Positions 41,830-50,456 of a stretch of DNA of 64,000 nt are shown here, one piece after another. The stretch spans positions 119,266-183,265 of the forward strand of contig CAZUAI010000001.1 of assembly GCA_964617875.1 (NCBI GenBank), read 5' to 3'. The notes under the pieces were generated by a model that was given only the letters and a program-made list of their open reading frames with translations, did not search any database and was not told where the DNA came from. Position 1 is the stretch's first letter. Each line of letters begins with the position of its first letter. The position numbers were made by a program, and so were the translations under genes. Origin of the DNA: CAZMVY01 sp964617875. GTDB lineage: Bacteria; Planctomycetota; Phycisphaerae; UBA1845; PWPN01.

Positions 41830-42474
41830 GTGGCAAAGCACTCAACGAAGACCAGGACGGGACCGAGGAGCAGCCCGAAGTCCAAGGCGGCAGTAAAGGC
41901 ATCCGCCTTGGCGCGGAAGCCGGCAGGTCTGAAGCCGCCCGGCGGCAATGACAGCCCGAAGGCGACGACGCATCTGAAACCGGCCAAGCGCAAGCTCAAA
42001 CGGTTGCCCCGCGAGGGAGTCCCTCAGCCCAAGATAACGTCCAAGAACCCCACGCAGGACGTTTCCGAGTCCGAATCCGCCGCGAAATCCAAGCTCACGC
42101 CGGAAGAGATCTCCGAGTTCCGAGACCTGCTTCTGGCAAAACGGAGAGAGATTATCGGCGACATGGGCCTCATGGCTGATGGTGCCCTCGGCGTCAATCG
42201 TCAGGATGCCGCAGGCGACCTTTCGCTTATGCCCCAGCACATGGCGGACCTTGGAAGCGATAACTGGGAGCAGGAATTCAACCTCGGCTTGATCGAGAAT
42301 CAGCGTCAGGTGTTGCGCGAGGTAGACGAGGCCCTCCAGCGGATCGAAGACGGCACCTACGGAATCTGCGTGGCGACGGGCCGGCCGATCTCCAAGGCCC
42401 GCCTCCATGCGAAACCTTGGGCCAAGTACTGCATCGAGTACGCCCGGCAGCGAGAACGTCGCGGCCTGTCCTGA
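41830..42474 (+). CDS. DksA/TraR-family protein with incomplete zinc finger
   Basis: A 214-residue protein. Residues 1-75 are basic and low-complexity (Lys/Arg/Ser/Pro). Residues 80-214 match DksA/TraR proteins: KLTPEEISEFRDLLLAKRREI, a coiled-coil hairpin, LGLIENQRQVLREVDEALQRI, then the finger YGICVATGRPISKARLHAKPW...YCIEYAR. Classic members have two CxxC pairs; here only one Cys of each pair remains (C-V-A-T and C-I-E-Y), so zinc binding is doubtful. Such proteins act in the secondary channel of RNA polymerase. GTG 41830 is the last in-frame start after the promoter and before the basic region; its ribosome-binding site is close and weak. Confidence 0.82.
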   Translation: MAKHSTKTRTGPRSSPKSKAAVKASALARKPAGLKPPGGNDSPKATTHLKPAKRKLKRLPREGVPQPKITSKNPTQDVSESESAAKSKLTPEEISEFRDLLLAKRREIIGDMGLMADGALGVNRQDAAGDLSLMPQHMADLGSDNWEQEFNLGLIENQRQVLREVDEALQRIEDGTYGICVATGRPISKARLHAKPWAKYCIEYARQRERRGLS

Positions 42475-42488
42475 TATCATAGCCCTTC

Positions 42489-43238
42489 GTGAGCCAGGAC
42501 CCATCCGTCACCGAACCGCTGGCAGCGGAGTCATCGTCCGCAACGGCGTCCGCCGTGCGCGACGTGGCGAGCCATCTTCGGCTCTGGCCGATCGCCGTAG
42601 CCGGCCTTGCCCTCGATCTCTGGACCAAGCACTGGGCCTTCACGCACCTGGATCCCCGCCCGAACGAGGCCCTCCAGGTCATACCCCGCTTGCTCAGCTT
42701 CCGGCGTACGCTGAACGACGGCGCGCTGTTCGGCCTGGGCAAAGGTCTCTGGGCGGTGTTCCTCGTGGCGTCGGTGCTCGCGCTGGGATTCGTGTGGTAT
42801 CTCTTTTCGCAGAGCACGCGGGACCGTCGCAGTCTCCATGTGGCCCTCGCCCTGATTCTCGCCGGCGCCCTGGGCAACCTGTACGATCGCGCGTTCGTCA
42901 TCGTCGATGTCGTACGGACCAGGCACGGCAACTACACCGGGATCATCGTCCGCGAGACTGAGCACACCGTCGATCTCGGTACGTATCCGGACAAGAAGCT
43001 CGTGCAGCGGTTCCATCGCGATGTTGACGGGGCCACGGTGAAGCGGCAGGGCGTGGTCCGCGATTTCATCAAGGTAGAGCCCAGGTTCGGCATCGAGTTG
43101 TGGCCCTGGGTGTTCAACGTCGCCGACGTGCTGCTGGTTGTGGGCGTAGGGCTTCTGCTGCTGAATTTCTGGTGGGAGCGACGGGCCGCCCATCGGCAGA
43201 CCGCCGGGGGCGGTCAGCCGACGGTCCCCGTCTCGTGA
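42489..43238 (+). CDS. lspA: Lipoprotein signal peptidase with inserted segment
   Basis: A 249-residue signal peptidase II, which cleaves lipoprotein signals before the lipid-modified Cys. Four helices are visible; the active-site blocks are LALDLWTKHWAF, RTLNDGALFGL, ALGNLYDRAF (first catalytic Asp) and WPWVFNVADVLLVVG (second catalytic Asp). About 45-50 residues are inserted between LYDR and the VVRDFI strand (VVRTRHGNYTGII through GATVKRQG), where most LspA proteins have a direct join; this makes it longer than the usual 160-180. GTG 42489 lies 14 bases after the DksA-like stop. It serves the several lipoproteins in the window. Confidence 0.93.
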   Translation: MSQDPSVTEPLAAESSSATASAVRDVASHLRLWPIAVAGLALDLWTKHWAFTHLDPRPNEALQVIPRLLSFRRTLNDGALFGLGKGLWAVFLVASVLALGFVWYLFSQSTRDRRSLHVALALILAGALGNLYDRAFVIVDVVRTRHGNYTGIIVRETEHTVDLGTYPDKKLVQRFHRDVDGATVKRQGVVRDFIKVEPRFGIELWPWVFNVADVLLVVGVGLLLLNFWWERRAAHRQTAGGGQPTVPVS

Positions 43239-43270
43239 TCCCGGGTCTCCGGCAGGATGGTTCCCTGCTC

Positions 43271-44401
43271 ATGGGCGCGGCCTTCACTACCGCCGACGAG
43301 AAATGGATGAGGCGGGCCCTCGATCTGGCGGCCCGCGGCCAGGGCTCCGTCGAGCCGAACCCGATGGTCGGATGCGTGGTTGTGCGCGGCGGCCGCGTCA
43401 TCGGCGAAGGGTATCACCGCCGCTTCGGCGGGCCCCACGCGGAGGTCGAGGCCCTGCGGCGGTGCGGCGGCCGTGCCCGTCACGCCGATGTCTACGTCAC
43501 GCTTGAACCCTGTTGCCATTTCGGGAAGACGGGCCCCTGTACGGAGGCACTGCTGGCGGCGGGCGTGCGGCGCGTCGTGGCGGCCATGCCGGACCCGTTC
43601 CCGCAGGTAAGCGGCCGGGGTCTTTGCACCTTGCGCCGGGCCGGGGTGAGGGTAGCCGTGGGGCTCTGCCGGCGGGAGGCGGAGAAACTCAACGCGCCGT
43701 ACCTGAAGCTGCGTCGATCGGGTCAGCCCTGGGTCATCCTGAAATGGGCGCAGAGCCTCGACGGACGGATCGCCACACGGACCGGCGACTCCCGTTGGAT
43801 CAGCGGCGCCCGGTCGCGCCGGTGCGTACACGATCTTCGCGGACGCGTAGACGCCGTCGTGGTGGGCATCGGCACGGTGTTCGCCGACGATCCCCTGCTG
43901 ACGTGCCGTTCCGGCCGCATCCGGCGAACGGCGGTGCGCGTCATCCTCGACAGCCGTCTGCGCATCCCGCTGCGATCGCGACTGTTGCAGACGGCCCGCC
44001 GATGGCCGGTGCTCGTCGCGACCACGCACGAAGCGGCTCGCCATCAGCGTCTGCGGGCGAAGCGGATAACGGCAGCGGGGGCGGAAATCCTTGCCGTTCG
44101 CTCGCACGGCGGGCGCGTGGATCTGAAGGCCCTGCTGGCCGGGTTCGGCCGTCGGGAAATGACCAACGTCCTGGTGGAAGGCGGCTCGGAGGTCCTCGGC
44201 GCGTTTGCGGATCGGCGACTGGCCGACGAGGCCTGGGTATTCGTCGCCCCCCGCCTCATCGGCGGGCGCGCCGCGCCGGGCGCTCTCGGGGGCTCAGGGC
44301 CCGCCACCATGGCCGACGCCCCCGTCGTGGCCGTCACATCGTGCGATTCCGTGGGCAAAGACCGGCTCTACCGTTTCCGCTGGCCGTCGCACGGCCGATG
44401 A
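43271..44401 (+). CDS. ribD: Bifunctional riboflavin biosynthesis deaminase/reductase
   Basis: A 376-residue RibD: deaminase then reductase for the second and third steps of riboflavin synthesis. The deaminase (1-150) has GGPHAEVEAL (zinc His and proton-shuttle Glu) and TLEPCCHFGKTGPCTEAL (zinc Cys). The reductase (150-376) has VILKWAQSLDGRIAT, VDAVVVGIGTVFADDPLLT and TNVLVEGGSEVLGAF. Length is normal. ATG 43271 was chosen; upstream frame overlaps lspA. No other rib gene follows. The gene is convergent with the next unit, 49 bases away. Confidence 0.94.
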   Translation: MGAAFTTADEKWMRRALDLAARGQGSVEPNPMVGCVVVRGGRVIGEGYHRRFGGPHAEVEALRRCGGRARHADVYVTLEPCCHFGKTGPCTEALLAAGVRRVVAAMPDPFPQVSGRGLCTLRRAGVRVAVGLCRREAEKLNAPYLKLRRSGQPWVILKWAQSLDGRIATRTGDSRWISGARSRRCVHDLRGRVDAVVVGIGTVFADDPLLTCRSGRIRRTAVRVILDSRLRIPLRSRLLQTARRWPVLVATTHEAARHQRLRAKRITAAGAEILAVRSHGGRVDLKALLAGFGRREMTNVLVEGGSEVLGAFADRRLADEAWVFVAPRLIGGRAAPGALGGSGPATMADAPVVAVTSCDSVGKDRLYRFRWPSHGR

Positions 44402-44450
44402 ACCGTCGGGTGCTCGAACCTCTTCTTTTGCTCGCGTGCCGGGACGGCGG

Positions 44451-46475
44451 TTACTTCTTCTCGGCCGGCGTTGCCAGCTGCTCCTCTTCGGGACGCGTGG
44501 GTTCAGGATGGGCCTTGCGGAACTCGGCCATGCCGGGCGGTTCCGGGAAGGCCTTGGTGTCGTCGTAGCCGCGGGCTTCGCACTGGGCCTTGAGGTACGC
44601 GGCGACGTCGGGGTCTCTCCAGGCAAAGCGTTTGATCTCCGTATCCTCGGCCTGCCAGACCGTCGCGCGCAGCAGCAGCGACGGCGTGTAGACGAGGAAG
44701 TCCCGCAGGGCGTCGCCGCGCATTTCGTTGAAGGGCGGGAGGCGCAGGCGGCCCTGTCGGTCGTCGGCCTTGTCCGCCATGTAGGTCTTCCAGACGAACT
44801 GCGCGCGCTCCACCTGCCGGGCGTGCGCCGTCCCGTCGCCCTCCGCCAGCGACAGCATCGCCCCGCTGAGGAACGAGTGGATCAGGGCCAGGGCATCCTT
44901 GTACGACTCCGACAGTGACTTGACCTCGCCGAGGACGAATGCGTCGAGGCCGATCAGGTAGCGCTGCTTCGTGGAGCCGTCGATCTCCTTGTAGTTGTCG
45001 CGGAGGTATGCGTAGTACTGTTCGGCCGAGGCGCGGTCTCCCCGGGCGTAGAACAGGACGATCGCCTCCTCGAGCGTGTTGATGTGGCCGCTCTTAAGCA
45101 TCTCGCCCGCCGTGCGGCCGACGTTCTCGCCCGGGTCGGCGTGGACGGGCCCCAGGGCGAGGAACATCCGGTGCATCGGCGCGACCATGCGAAGATCCGG
45201 CAGAAGCGACAGGGCCGAGCGGTTCGGCTTGTCGCGATTGAGTTCAAAGACCAGCCGCCCGCGCTTGCAGAAGTTCATGAGGCTGAAGCAGGTGTAGCGG
45301 TCGGTGTTGAGGAGGTCCGCCTCCGAGACGTTCTTGAGCTTCCGGCCCTGCTCCACGCCGTACCGCGACCAGTAGATGGCGTGGCTTTCCGGCAGCCGCC
45401 AATCGAGCGGGACGAGGAGATCCTTCTCGCCGGGCACGAGGTTCGTCATCAGCGACAACATGTAGGCCGGGTCCATCCGGTACTGCTCGCGGAGGACCTT
45501 CGCGCGGAGGTAGGCGACAAGGGCGTCCGCCAGCGGCGTCGGAATGGCGCGGAAGGCCTCGACGAACGCCCGGTCCTTTTCGTCCGGCGGGGCCGCCTGT
45601 CGGCGATACCGCGCCAGCATCAGTTCCGTCCCCTCGATCAATCGGCCGTACCGGGCGAAGAAAGAGGTTTCCAGCGGGTGCGGGCCCCGGCTGGACTGCC
45701 ATTTCGCATGGACGTCCACGCCGGCGGCACGGAGCGCATCGACATGAGGCAGGATGTCCGGGTGTCGGGCCGCGAAGGCATCCCACGCGGCGGGGGCCTC
45801 GGCAATCGGCCGGAACGTGTCCACGACCACCTGGGCGCTGGCCGTCAGCGGCGGGGCGCCGAGCAGATTCTCGAAGATCGCCGCCCACTCGCGCTTGTAG
45901 TAGAAATGCATGTCGTCGAGCATGTCGCCGACCTTGTGGAAGATGATCCACGACAGCTCTTTGTACAGCCCGATCGCACGCGGGTTGTTCGGGATCCCTT
46001 CATCGCGGAGCAGCCGGATCCCGCCGTACACCCAGTTCCACCGCTCTTCCGGCGTGTGCGTGGCGACGGAGATGTTGTACGACATGTTCCAGGCCATGTT
46101 GGCCCACACGGTCGAGAAACGGGGGTAGAGCGTGCAGATCCACCGCGAGATCTGGTCCAGCTCCGCGTACTTGCCTTCTTCCTTCTGTTGATCGAGCCGT
46201 ATCCAGAGGATATCCACGGCCAGCGCGCGGAAAGGGCCCGCGACCGCCGTCGCCCAGGCGTACTTGGGCGGCACGTACTTGATGTCGGCGTGCGTGACGA
46301 GCTGGAGCTTCGCCCGCTGCTGGTTGATGGGCCGTTGAAGGATCGCCGTGGTCGCCAGGAACACGACGCCGATCACGACGGCGACGATCTGGATCAGCCT
46401 GTCGTTCCGCTGCGCCTGCGCGCGGTCGAGCAGGTATCGGGGGATCTCGGCGTGCATGTCCGGCAGCGAGGTCAT
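44451..46475 (-). CDS. Large membrane-anchored protein of unknown function, last gene of SPFH/ABC unit
   Basis: A 674-residue protein with one N-terminal helix (about 27-46, IQIVAVVIGVVFLATTAIL) and a long, mostly helical part. It has recurrent Trp/Tyr-rich helices (WATAVAGPFRALAVDILWIRL; LDQISRWICTLYPRFSTVWANMAWNMSYNISVA, quoted in pieces) that look like TPR-type or other solenoid repeats, and a charged C-terminus. No catalytic motif. Its start overlaps the ABC permease stop by four bases (ATGA), so it is made with the transporter and likely works with it. I do not recognise the family. Start at ATG 46475; the frame stays open upstream only inside the permease gene. Confidence 0.72.
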   Translation of the reverse strand: MTSLPDMHAEIPRYLLDRAQAQRNDRLIQIVAVVIGVVFLATTAILQRPINQQRAKLQLVTHADIKYVPPKYAWATAVAGPFRALAVDILWIRLDQQKEEGKYAELDQISRWICTLYPRFSTVWANMAWNMSYNISVATHTPEERWNWVYGGIRLLRDEGIPNNPRAIGLYKELSWIIFHKVGDMLDDMHFYYKREWAAIFENLLGAPPLTASAQVVVDTFRPIAEAPAAWDAFAARHPDILPHVDALRAAGVDVHAKWQSSRGPHPLETSFFARYGRLIEGTELMLARYRRQAAPPDEKDRAFVEAFRAIPTPLADALVAYLRAKVLREQYRMDPAYMLSLMTNLVPGEKDLLVPLDWRLPESHAIYWSRYGVEQGRKLKNVSEADLLNTDRYTCFSLMNFCKRGRLVFELNRDKPNRSALSLLPDLRMVAPMHRMFLALGPVHADPGENVGRTAGEMLKSGHINTLEEAIVLFYARGDRASAEQYYAYLRDNYKEIDGSTKQRYLIGLDAFVLGEVKSLSESYKDALALIHSFLSGAMLSLAEGDGTAHARQVERAQFVWKTYMADKADDRQGRLRLPPFNEMRGDALRDFLVYTPSLLLRATVWQAEDTEIKRFAWRDPDVAAYLKAQCEARGYDDTKAFPEPPGMAEFRKAHPEPTRPEEEQLATPAEKK

Positions 46476-47845
46476 GCGATCACCCGTGCCAGTTCCCGTC
46501 TCGTGAAGATCACACAGGCGAGGAACCCGAGCACAACCGCCCGCGTGAAGACCAGCTCGACCGCGCCGATGATGAGCCACATCAGCGTGACCACGCGGCC
46601 GTCCGCGAGCGTGGGCCCCGGGTCAAACCGGGCCAGGTCGGTGATCATCCACACAAACCCGCTTCCGAGGGCCCGCAGCGGCGGTCCCAGGATCCAGAGC
46701 GGGTCGCTCTGGCCTTCGGTGGGCTTTACCCACTCCAGCGAGTCCCCCAGAAAACCGACGCTGATCGAGCAGAAGAAGATGAGCAGGGTTGCCATGCACG
46801 CGATCGGGAAGGAGACATAGGAGGAGAAGAACAGCCCGACGGCGGCCAGGAACACCAGCCGCCAGGCGATCAGCACGAGGGCGCGCGTCAGGTTCCACCC
46901 GAAGCCCCCGAGGCCGTACACCAGTTCCATCCGCCCTTCCTCACCGGAGAAGCGGAGCGTGGATCTGGCGTCGCGGTTGTGGATCTCCAGCCGCAGGATG
47001 CCCTCGTCGCTGACGCAATCGGCCGGAATCTGCACGACGTGCTGGCGGCCGGCGAGGTCGTTCCGCGCCATCTGCACGACGCGGGTGCCCTCGCTGGGAT
47101 CGCCGGCCACCCAGATCATGGGCCAGGGTTCATCCTCCGGGACGCCGCCGGGGGCCGCCTTGTAATAAATGTTCACCACCTTGTCGGGCGACCGGTCCAC
47201 GAGCAGATCCTTGAACAGGTAGACGCGGAACCCGTCCGGCGGGACGCTGTAATACGCGATTTCCAGCTCCAGGCGGATCTCGGTGCGTTTCTTGTCGAGA
47301 TCCTCGCCGGGCCGTAACCGGTCCTCGGACCGGAGCTGGCGGATCCGTTCCTCAACCTGGCGCGTGAGATCCGGGCATTTCAGCGGTACGCCCGCGCGGG
47401 CGGCCAGCACCTCCTGATCGACCCCCACCCGGTCCGTCTCGCTGGCCGCGGGCAGTGTGCTCAGGTACCGGGCGAAGCCGTAGATGACGACCCCCGAGGC
47501 CGTCAGAAGCACGGCATTCAGCACGAAGATGCCCAGCCACTTGCCGAGGACGAACTGCCACCGGGGAATCGGCTTCACCGCGACGAGCTGGATGTAGTTC
47601 TCGCGGACTTCGTTGCTGAGCGCCCAACAGGCCAGGAAGATCGTCAGCATGCTGAGCAGGAACATCACCACCCAGACCGACCAGGAGAGAAACATCTGGA
47701 TGCGGCTCTTGAGCGTGACCCCGTCGCCGGTGACGGTGAACAGCCACAGCAGGAGGATCGCCAGAATCAGGATGAAGACCACGGCGATCTTCATCCGGAT
47801 GCCTTCGCGAATCGTCTGCCTCGCGACCGCCCACGTGCGCTTCAT
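46472..47845 (-). CDS. ABC transporter permease with large external domain
   Basis: A 457-residue permease with about six helices. Helix 1 (IAVVFILILAILLLWLFTV) is followed by helices 2-3 (WSVWVVMFLLSMLTIFLACWAL; LGIFVLNAVLLTASGVVIYG), a 200-residue soluble loop (130-330) and a C-terminal set (RALVLIAWRLVFLAAVGLFF; IACMATLLIFFCSISVGF; MWLIIGAVELVFTRAVVL). The phrase NEVRENYIQLVAVKPIPRWQFVLGKW resembles the coupling region of ABC-2/NosY-type permeases. Pairs with the ATPase just upstream, from which it is ten bases away. Confidence 0.85.
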   Translation of the reverse strand: MKRTWAVARQTIREGIRMKIAVVFILILAILLLWLFTVTGDGVTLKSRIQMFLSWSVWVVMFLLSMLTIFLACWALSNEVRENYIQLVAVKPIPRWQFVLGKWLGIFVLNAVLLTASGVVIYGFARYLSTLPAASETDRVGVDQEVLAARAGVPLKCPDLTRQVEERIRQLRSEDRLRPGEDLDKKRTEIRLELEIAYYSVPPDGFRVYLFKDLLVDRSPDKVVNIYYKAAPGGVPEDEPWPMIWVAGDPSEGTRVVQMARNDLAGRQHVVQIPADCVSDEGILRLEIHNRDARSTLRFSGEEGRMELVYGLGGFGWNLTRALVLIAWRLVFLAAVGLFFSSYVSFPIACMATLLIFFCSISVGFLGDSLEWVKPTEGQSDPLWILGPPLRALGSGFVWMITDLARFDPGPTLADGRVVTLMWLIIGAVELVFTRAVVLGFLACVIFTRRELARVIA

Positions 47846-47855
47846 GGCGAATCCG

Positions 47856-49061
47856 TTACTCCTCGGCCCGGTTCCTGCCCAGCAGCGAGTCGATCACACT
47901 CTGATCGGCCTGCGGCCTGTCGGACGGCGTCTCGGCCGCCGGCGGCGGCGTTGTCGTCGGCGCGGCGGCCGGCGGCGCGACGGCGGGCGTGACCAGTTGT
48001 TCGATCACTTCGCGGCTCATCGCCGGGGCCTCCGCCGAGACGGGGCCCTCGACGACGGCCTCGGCGGCGGCCGGCTCGGTCCTGCCCGCGGTGACGAGCG
48101 AGTCAATCAGTTCGCGGCCGCCCGGCTTCGCCGGCCGCTCGGTGAGGAATGCCGCCACCCCGCCGCCCCCAAGGGCGCCGGACGTCTTCTGCTGCGTCTG
48201 CTCGGCCTCCCGGACGACACGGATGAAGAACGTCTCGAGTCGGTCCTCCGGCGCGGCAACGTCGAGGACCTGCTTGTTCTCCTCTTCGCGAATGACTGCC
48301 TTGACCCGCTCGATCGTCCGCGGCGAGAGCTTCTCCGACGTGATCTGCGTCAGCTCGGTCCGGCTCAACAGCTCTCGTACGCTGCCGAGCTTCTGCTGCC
48401 GACCCCCGTAGAGAATGCAGACCCGGTCGCACACGTCCTCGACGTCCGCCAGCAGGTGGCTGCTGAGCAGGATCGTCTTCCCGTGCTCGCGGTTGAGCTT
48501 CTGGATCAGTTCCTTGATCTGGGCGGTCCCGATCGGATCCAGTCCCGTCGTGGGCTCGTCCAGAATCAAGAGGTCAGGGTCGTTGATGAGCGCCTGGGCC
48601 AGGCCGATCCGGCGGGCCATGCCCTTGGAGTATTCCCCGATGCGGCGCCGCGACTCCCGCTCGAGGCCGACCATCCGCAGAAGCTCATCCACGCGCCGCC
48701 GGCGGTCCGGCCGGGCGAGTTGGAACAGCCGCCCGTAATAGTCGAGCGTCTCCGCGGCGTTCAGAAAACGATAGAGGTAGGACTCCTCGGGCAGGTAGCC
48801 GATCCGTTCCTTGACGGCAACGTCCGTCGGTGCGCGGCCGAAGACGGCGGCACGCCCGCGGGTCGCGTAGAGCAGGCCCAGCAGGATCTTGATCGTCGTG
48901 CTCTTGCCCGAGCCGTTGGGACCGAGCAGGCCGAAGACCTCGCCCGCGCGGATCTCGAGATCGAGGTTGTCGACCGCCTTGACCCGGTTGCGATACCAGA
49001 AGTCCTTGAAGATCTTGGTCAGTCCGGCCGTCTGCACAACGGGCGGGGCGTTCTGCATCAT
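47856..49061 (-). CDS. ABC transporter ATP-binding protein
   Basis: A 401-residue ATPase. Walker A GLLGPNGSGKSTTIK, Q-loop in GYLPEESYLY, signature EYSKGMARRIGLAQAL, Walker B LLILDEPTTGLDP, and H-loop LLSSHLL are all intact, as in NatA/CcmA-type exporters. The last 100 residues are a Pro/Ala/Thr-rich tail (APPAAAPTTTPPPAAE) that typical members lack and that could contact the SPFH proteins or the membrane protein. Two adjacent ATGs (49061, 49058) are possible starts. The substrate is unknown. Confidence 0.93.
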   Translation of the reverse strand: MMQNAPPVVQTAGLTKIFKDFWYRNRVKAVDNLDLEIRAGEVFGLLGPNGSGKSTTIKILLGLLYATRGRAAVFGRAPTDVAVKERIGYLPEESYLYRFLNAAETLDYYGRLFQLARPDRRRRVDELLRMVGLERESRRRIGEYSKGMARRIGLAQALINDPDLLILDEPTTGLDPIGTAQIKELIQKLNREHGKTILLSSHLLADVEDVCDRVCILYGGRQQKLGSVRELLSRTELTQITSEKLSPRTIERVKAVIREEENKQVLDVAAPEDRLETFFIRVVREAEQTQQKTSGALGGGGVAAFLTERPAKPGGRELIDSLVTAGRTEPAAAEAVVEGPVSAEAPAMSREVIEQLVTPAVAPPAAAPTTTPPPAAETPSDRPQADQSVIDSLLGRNRAEE

Positions 49062-49085
49062 AGGCGTTCCATCCCGGCGGCCCCG

Positions 49086-50393
49086 TCAGGGCCGGTTGGT
49101 CTCGGGTTTCAGTTGCCTGTCCAGCATCTCCTTCTGCTGCACCGGGTCGCGGTTGAGCCACATCACGAACTGGCGGACGCCGTCGGGCAGGAAGAATCGC
49201 GTCACCCCGTTGCTCGCGTAGATCTCGCGTTGGGTCTGCTGCCACATGCGGTCCCGCAGGAGCGTCGGGTTCCGGTCGTACTTGGGCTTGAGTTCGCGGA
49301 GCGTGTCGGCGTCGGCGCGGGCCTGCCGGACGATCTGGTCCCGCTGGGCGAGGGCCGTCTTCACGACGTCCGCGGCGCTCCCGCGGGCCTTCGTGAGCAA
49401 CAGCTCATTGATGTGAGCCTCCAGCCTCTCGAGTTCCGCCTCGGGCTGCCTGGCAAGCCGGGCGCGCTCGTACTCGCGGATCGCGTCGGTGATCACGCCG
49501 TGGGCCTCGCCGGCCGTCTCGTTCAGGATCTTGTCGCGCTCCTGCTCGGCGGCCTTGATCGCCGACTGCTTGCGGTTCTGCGCGCTGACCACGGCGTTGA
49601 ACTCGTCGCGCACCTGCAGGGGCTGGTAGGGCGTACTGTTCAGCCGTTCGATCCGGATGCCGCTGCGGATCTCGTCGAGCCTGCGCTGGGCGTCTTCCTG
49701 AACAAGGGCCCGGAAGGCGCTCTGATCGGTGAAGGCGATATTGTCCACCGTGGACCGGGCCGCCATGGCCACGCTGGCGGCATCGAAGAGCGACTCGATC
49801 GTCGCCCGTTCGTCCTCGACGTTCTGCACGTATGCCAGCGGATCGGTGATCCGGTATGTCAGCTTCCAGAGCACGTGCACCAGTTCGCCGCCCTGCCCGC
49901 GGGGGCCGGTGCCGGGGTCCACGGCCGTCAGCAGGGCGCCGTCCACCCCCGGTTCGAGGTACTGGCGCGAGGCGAAAAGCTGCGAAAGCGGCCGGGTCTC
50001 CTCGTCCTTGGCCAGCCTCATCCAGAAGGAACGGACCTCGAGTTCCTTCGTGTACGTCGGCACGCGGGTCTTCTGGTCGATCGGGTAAGGGAAGGCCACA
50101 TGGAAGCCCGGCTTGCGAAGGTCGCCGCTGAGCCGGCCGAATCGCGTGAGGACCGCCACCTCGTTCTGGTCCACGATGTAGAACCCGCTGCCGAGGAAGC
50201 ACGCGACCACCACGATCATGATGACCTTCAGGACCCGGAAGCTGGCCCGCAGGGCGTCCGCCAGCGACTGGTTCGCCGGGTCGAGCGGTTCCTCGATGAC
50301 GGCGAGCGATCGGGGCGCCTGCGCCTCGTCATGGTCGTGGTCGTGCCCGTGGTCGTGCCCGTGATGATGGTCAAAGGGATCAGCCATGCTCAT
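49086..50393 (-). CDS. HflK-like SPFH protein with His-rich N-terminus
   Basis: A 435-residue SPFH (prohibitin-type) membrane protein of the HflK kind. Residues 8-22 are HHHGHDHGHDHDHDE, a possible metal-binding tail. One helix (about 54-74, VLKVIMIVVVACFLGSGFYIV) is followed by the SPFH domain: VDQNEVAVLTRFGRL, KPGFHVAFPYPIDQ, and a coiled coil (RKQSAIKAAEQERDKILNE). Two start codons (50393, 50387) are equal candidates. HflK/HflC modulate FtsH and form membrane cages in other bacteria. It precedes the ABC ATPase by 24 bases. Confidence 0.9.
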   Translation of the reverse strand: MSMADPFDHHHGHDHGHDHDHDEAQAPRSLAVIEEPLDPANQSLADALRASFRVLKVIMIVVVACFLGSGFYIVDQNEVAVLTRFGRLSGDLRKPGFHVAFPYPIDQKTRVPTYTKELEVRSFWMRLAKDEETRPLSQLFASRQYLEPGVDGALLTAVDPGTGPRGQGGELVHVLWKLTYRITDPLAYVQNVEDERATIESLFDAASVAMAARSTVDNIAFTDQSAFRALVQEDAQRRLDEIRSGIRIERLNSTPYQPLQVRDEFNAVVSAQNRKQSAIKAAEQERDKILNETAGEAHGVITDAIREYERARLARQPEAELERLEAHINELLLTKARGSAADVVKTALAQRDQIVRQARADADTLRELKPKYDRNPTLLRDRMWQQTQREIYASNGVTRFFLPDGVRQFVMWLNRDPVQQKEMLDRQLKPETNRP

Positions 50394-50456
50394 CGTCCGT
50401 TATTCGTTGGTTCGCCGCTGCGTTCGCCCCGCGCGGGCGGGGCCTCGCACGCCGTG

